A DNA stretch of 6,282 nucleotides, taken from positions 1 through 6,282 of the forward strand of contig SKKS01000127.1 in NCBI GenBank assembly GCA_007123625.1, given 5' to 3'. Every line of letters begins with the position of its first letter. The first letter of the stretch is position 1. The position numbers and the translations under genes were made by a program. The notes under the pieces are model-generated. The model saw only the letters and a program-made list of their open reading frames with translations, made no database searches and had not been told where the DNA came from. This document shows, in pieces, positions 6,231 to 6,282 of this stretch. This stretch comes from Paracoccaceae bacterium (lineage in GTDB: Bacteria > Pseudomonadota > Alphaproteobacteria > Rhodobacterales > Rhodobacteraceae).

Positions 6231-6251
6231 TTAGGCCTCTCGCAGGCCTAA
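6231..6251. repeat. Perfect 8-bp hairpin near the right edge
   Basis: TTAGGCCT (6231-6238) and AGGCCTAA (6244-6251) are exact reverse complements around a CTCGC loop. No T-run follows on either strand, so it is not a classical intrinsic terminator. A weaker AACT/AGTT hairpin (6251-6263) abuts it. It could be part of an RNA leader, a protein-binding dyad or an element end; the window stops before this can be judged. Confidence 0.45.
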
Positions 6252-6282
6252 ACTCTTGTAGTTACATGCGGGCGAATCCAAA

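Larger units (their letters stand above)
5851..6282. other. Lower-GC region largely without genes
   Basis: From about 5880 to the right edge GC content drops to about 49% (198 of 402 bases by my count), against 60-65% in the transporter gene. A minus-strand frame (5883-6176) would need a TTG start without a ribosome binding site and has no recognisable domain, so I do not call it. AT-rich TATAAC (6014-6019) and TTTAAT (6021-6026) could be -10 boxes, but no properly spaced -35 box was found. Apart from the micro-ORF and hairpin listed separately I see nothing defined. The region may be imported DNA or an IS/phage flank. Confidence 0.6.

Noticed and set aside
6244..6282. tRNA-like end (GGGCGAATCC) at the right edge
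   Set aside because: It lacks the TTCGAATCC T-loop form and no acceptor or D-arm pairing could be built; the window also ends here.

Overview
The window is GC-rich bacterial DNA, roughly 60-65% GC over most of its length, with strong G/C third-position bias and GGAGG-type ribosome binding sites. Gene content and codon use suggest an alphaproteobacterium, most likely Rhodobacteraceae (Roseobacter/Paracoccus/Rhodobacter type). No rRNA, tRNA or CRISPR array was seen. The taxonomic call is inferred from protein style, because no marker gene is present.

Layout, left to right. Positions 1-202 (minus) hold the N-terminal part of an NAD(P)-binding epimerase/dehydrogenase. A ~350-bp divergent intergenic region carries a good sigma70-like promoter (460-488) reading into a complete BCCT-family transporter (551-2269, plus). 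A small convergent unknown gene follows (2364-2612, minus). Divergent from it is a cobalamin-binding regulator-like protein of the AerR/PpaA/CarH-light-sensor type without a DNA-binding domain (2760-3584, plus). Positions 3615 to about 4080 (minus) hold a decayed stretch of prophage: a phage tail-region gene with an internal deletion and frameshifts, coupled by TGATG to the 3' end of another lost gene. Next comes an intact membrane-anchored alpha/beta-hydrolase (4088-5275, plus) with HGGG and GDSAGG motifs. The right end is mobile-element debris: a frameshifted, internally deleted IS1595-like transposase (about 5465-5850), then ~430 bp of lower-GC (about 49%) DNA with only one micro-ORF with a good ribosome binding site and a perfect 8-bp hairpin.

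There is no obvious multi-gene pathway. The BCCT transporter, B12 protein and esterase each look like single transcription units separated by phage and IS remnants, typical of an accessory or recombination-prone region. I did not find a convincing new defence or biosynthetic system. The points most worth checking are the transporter's apparent loss of a core substrate-box tryptophan, the stand-alone B12 regulator with its divergent small gene, and the reconstructable phage and IS relics.
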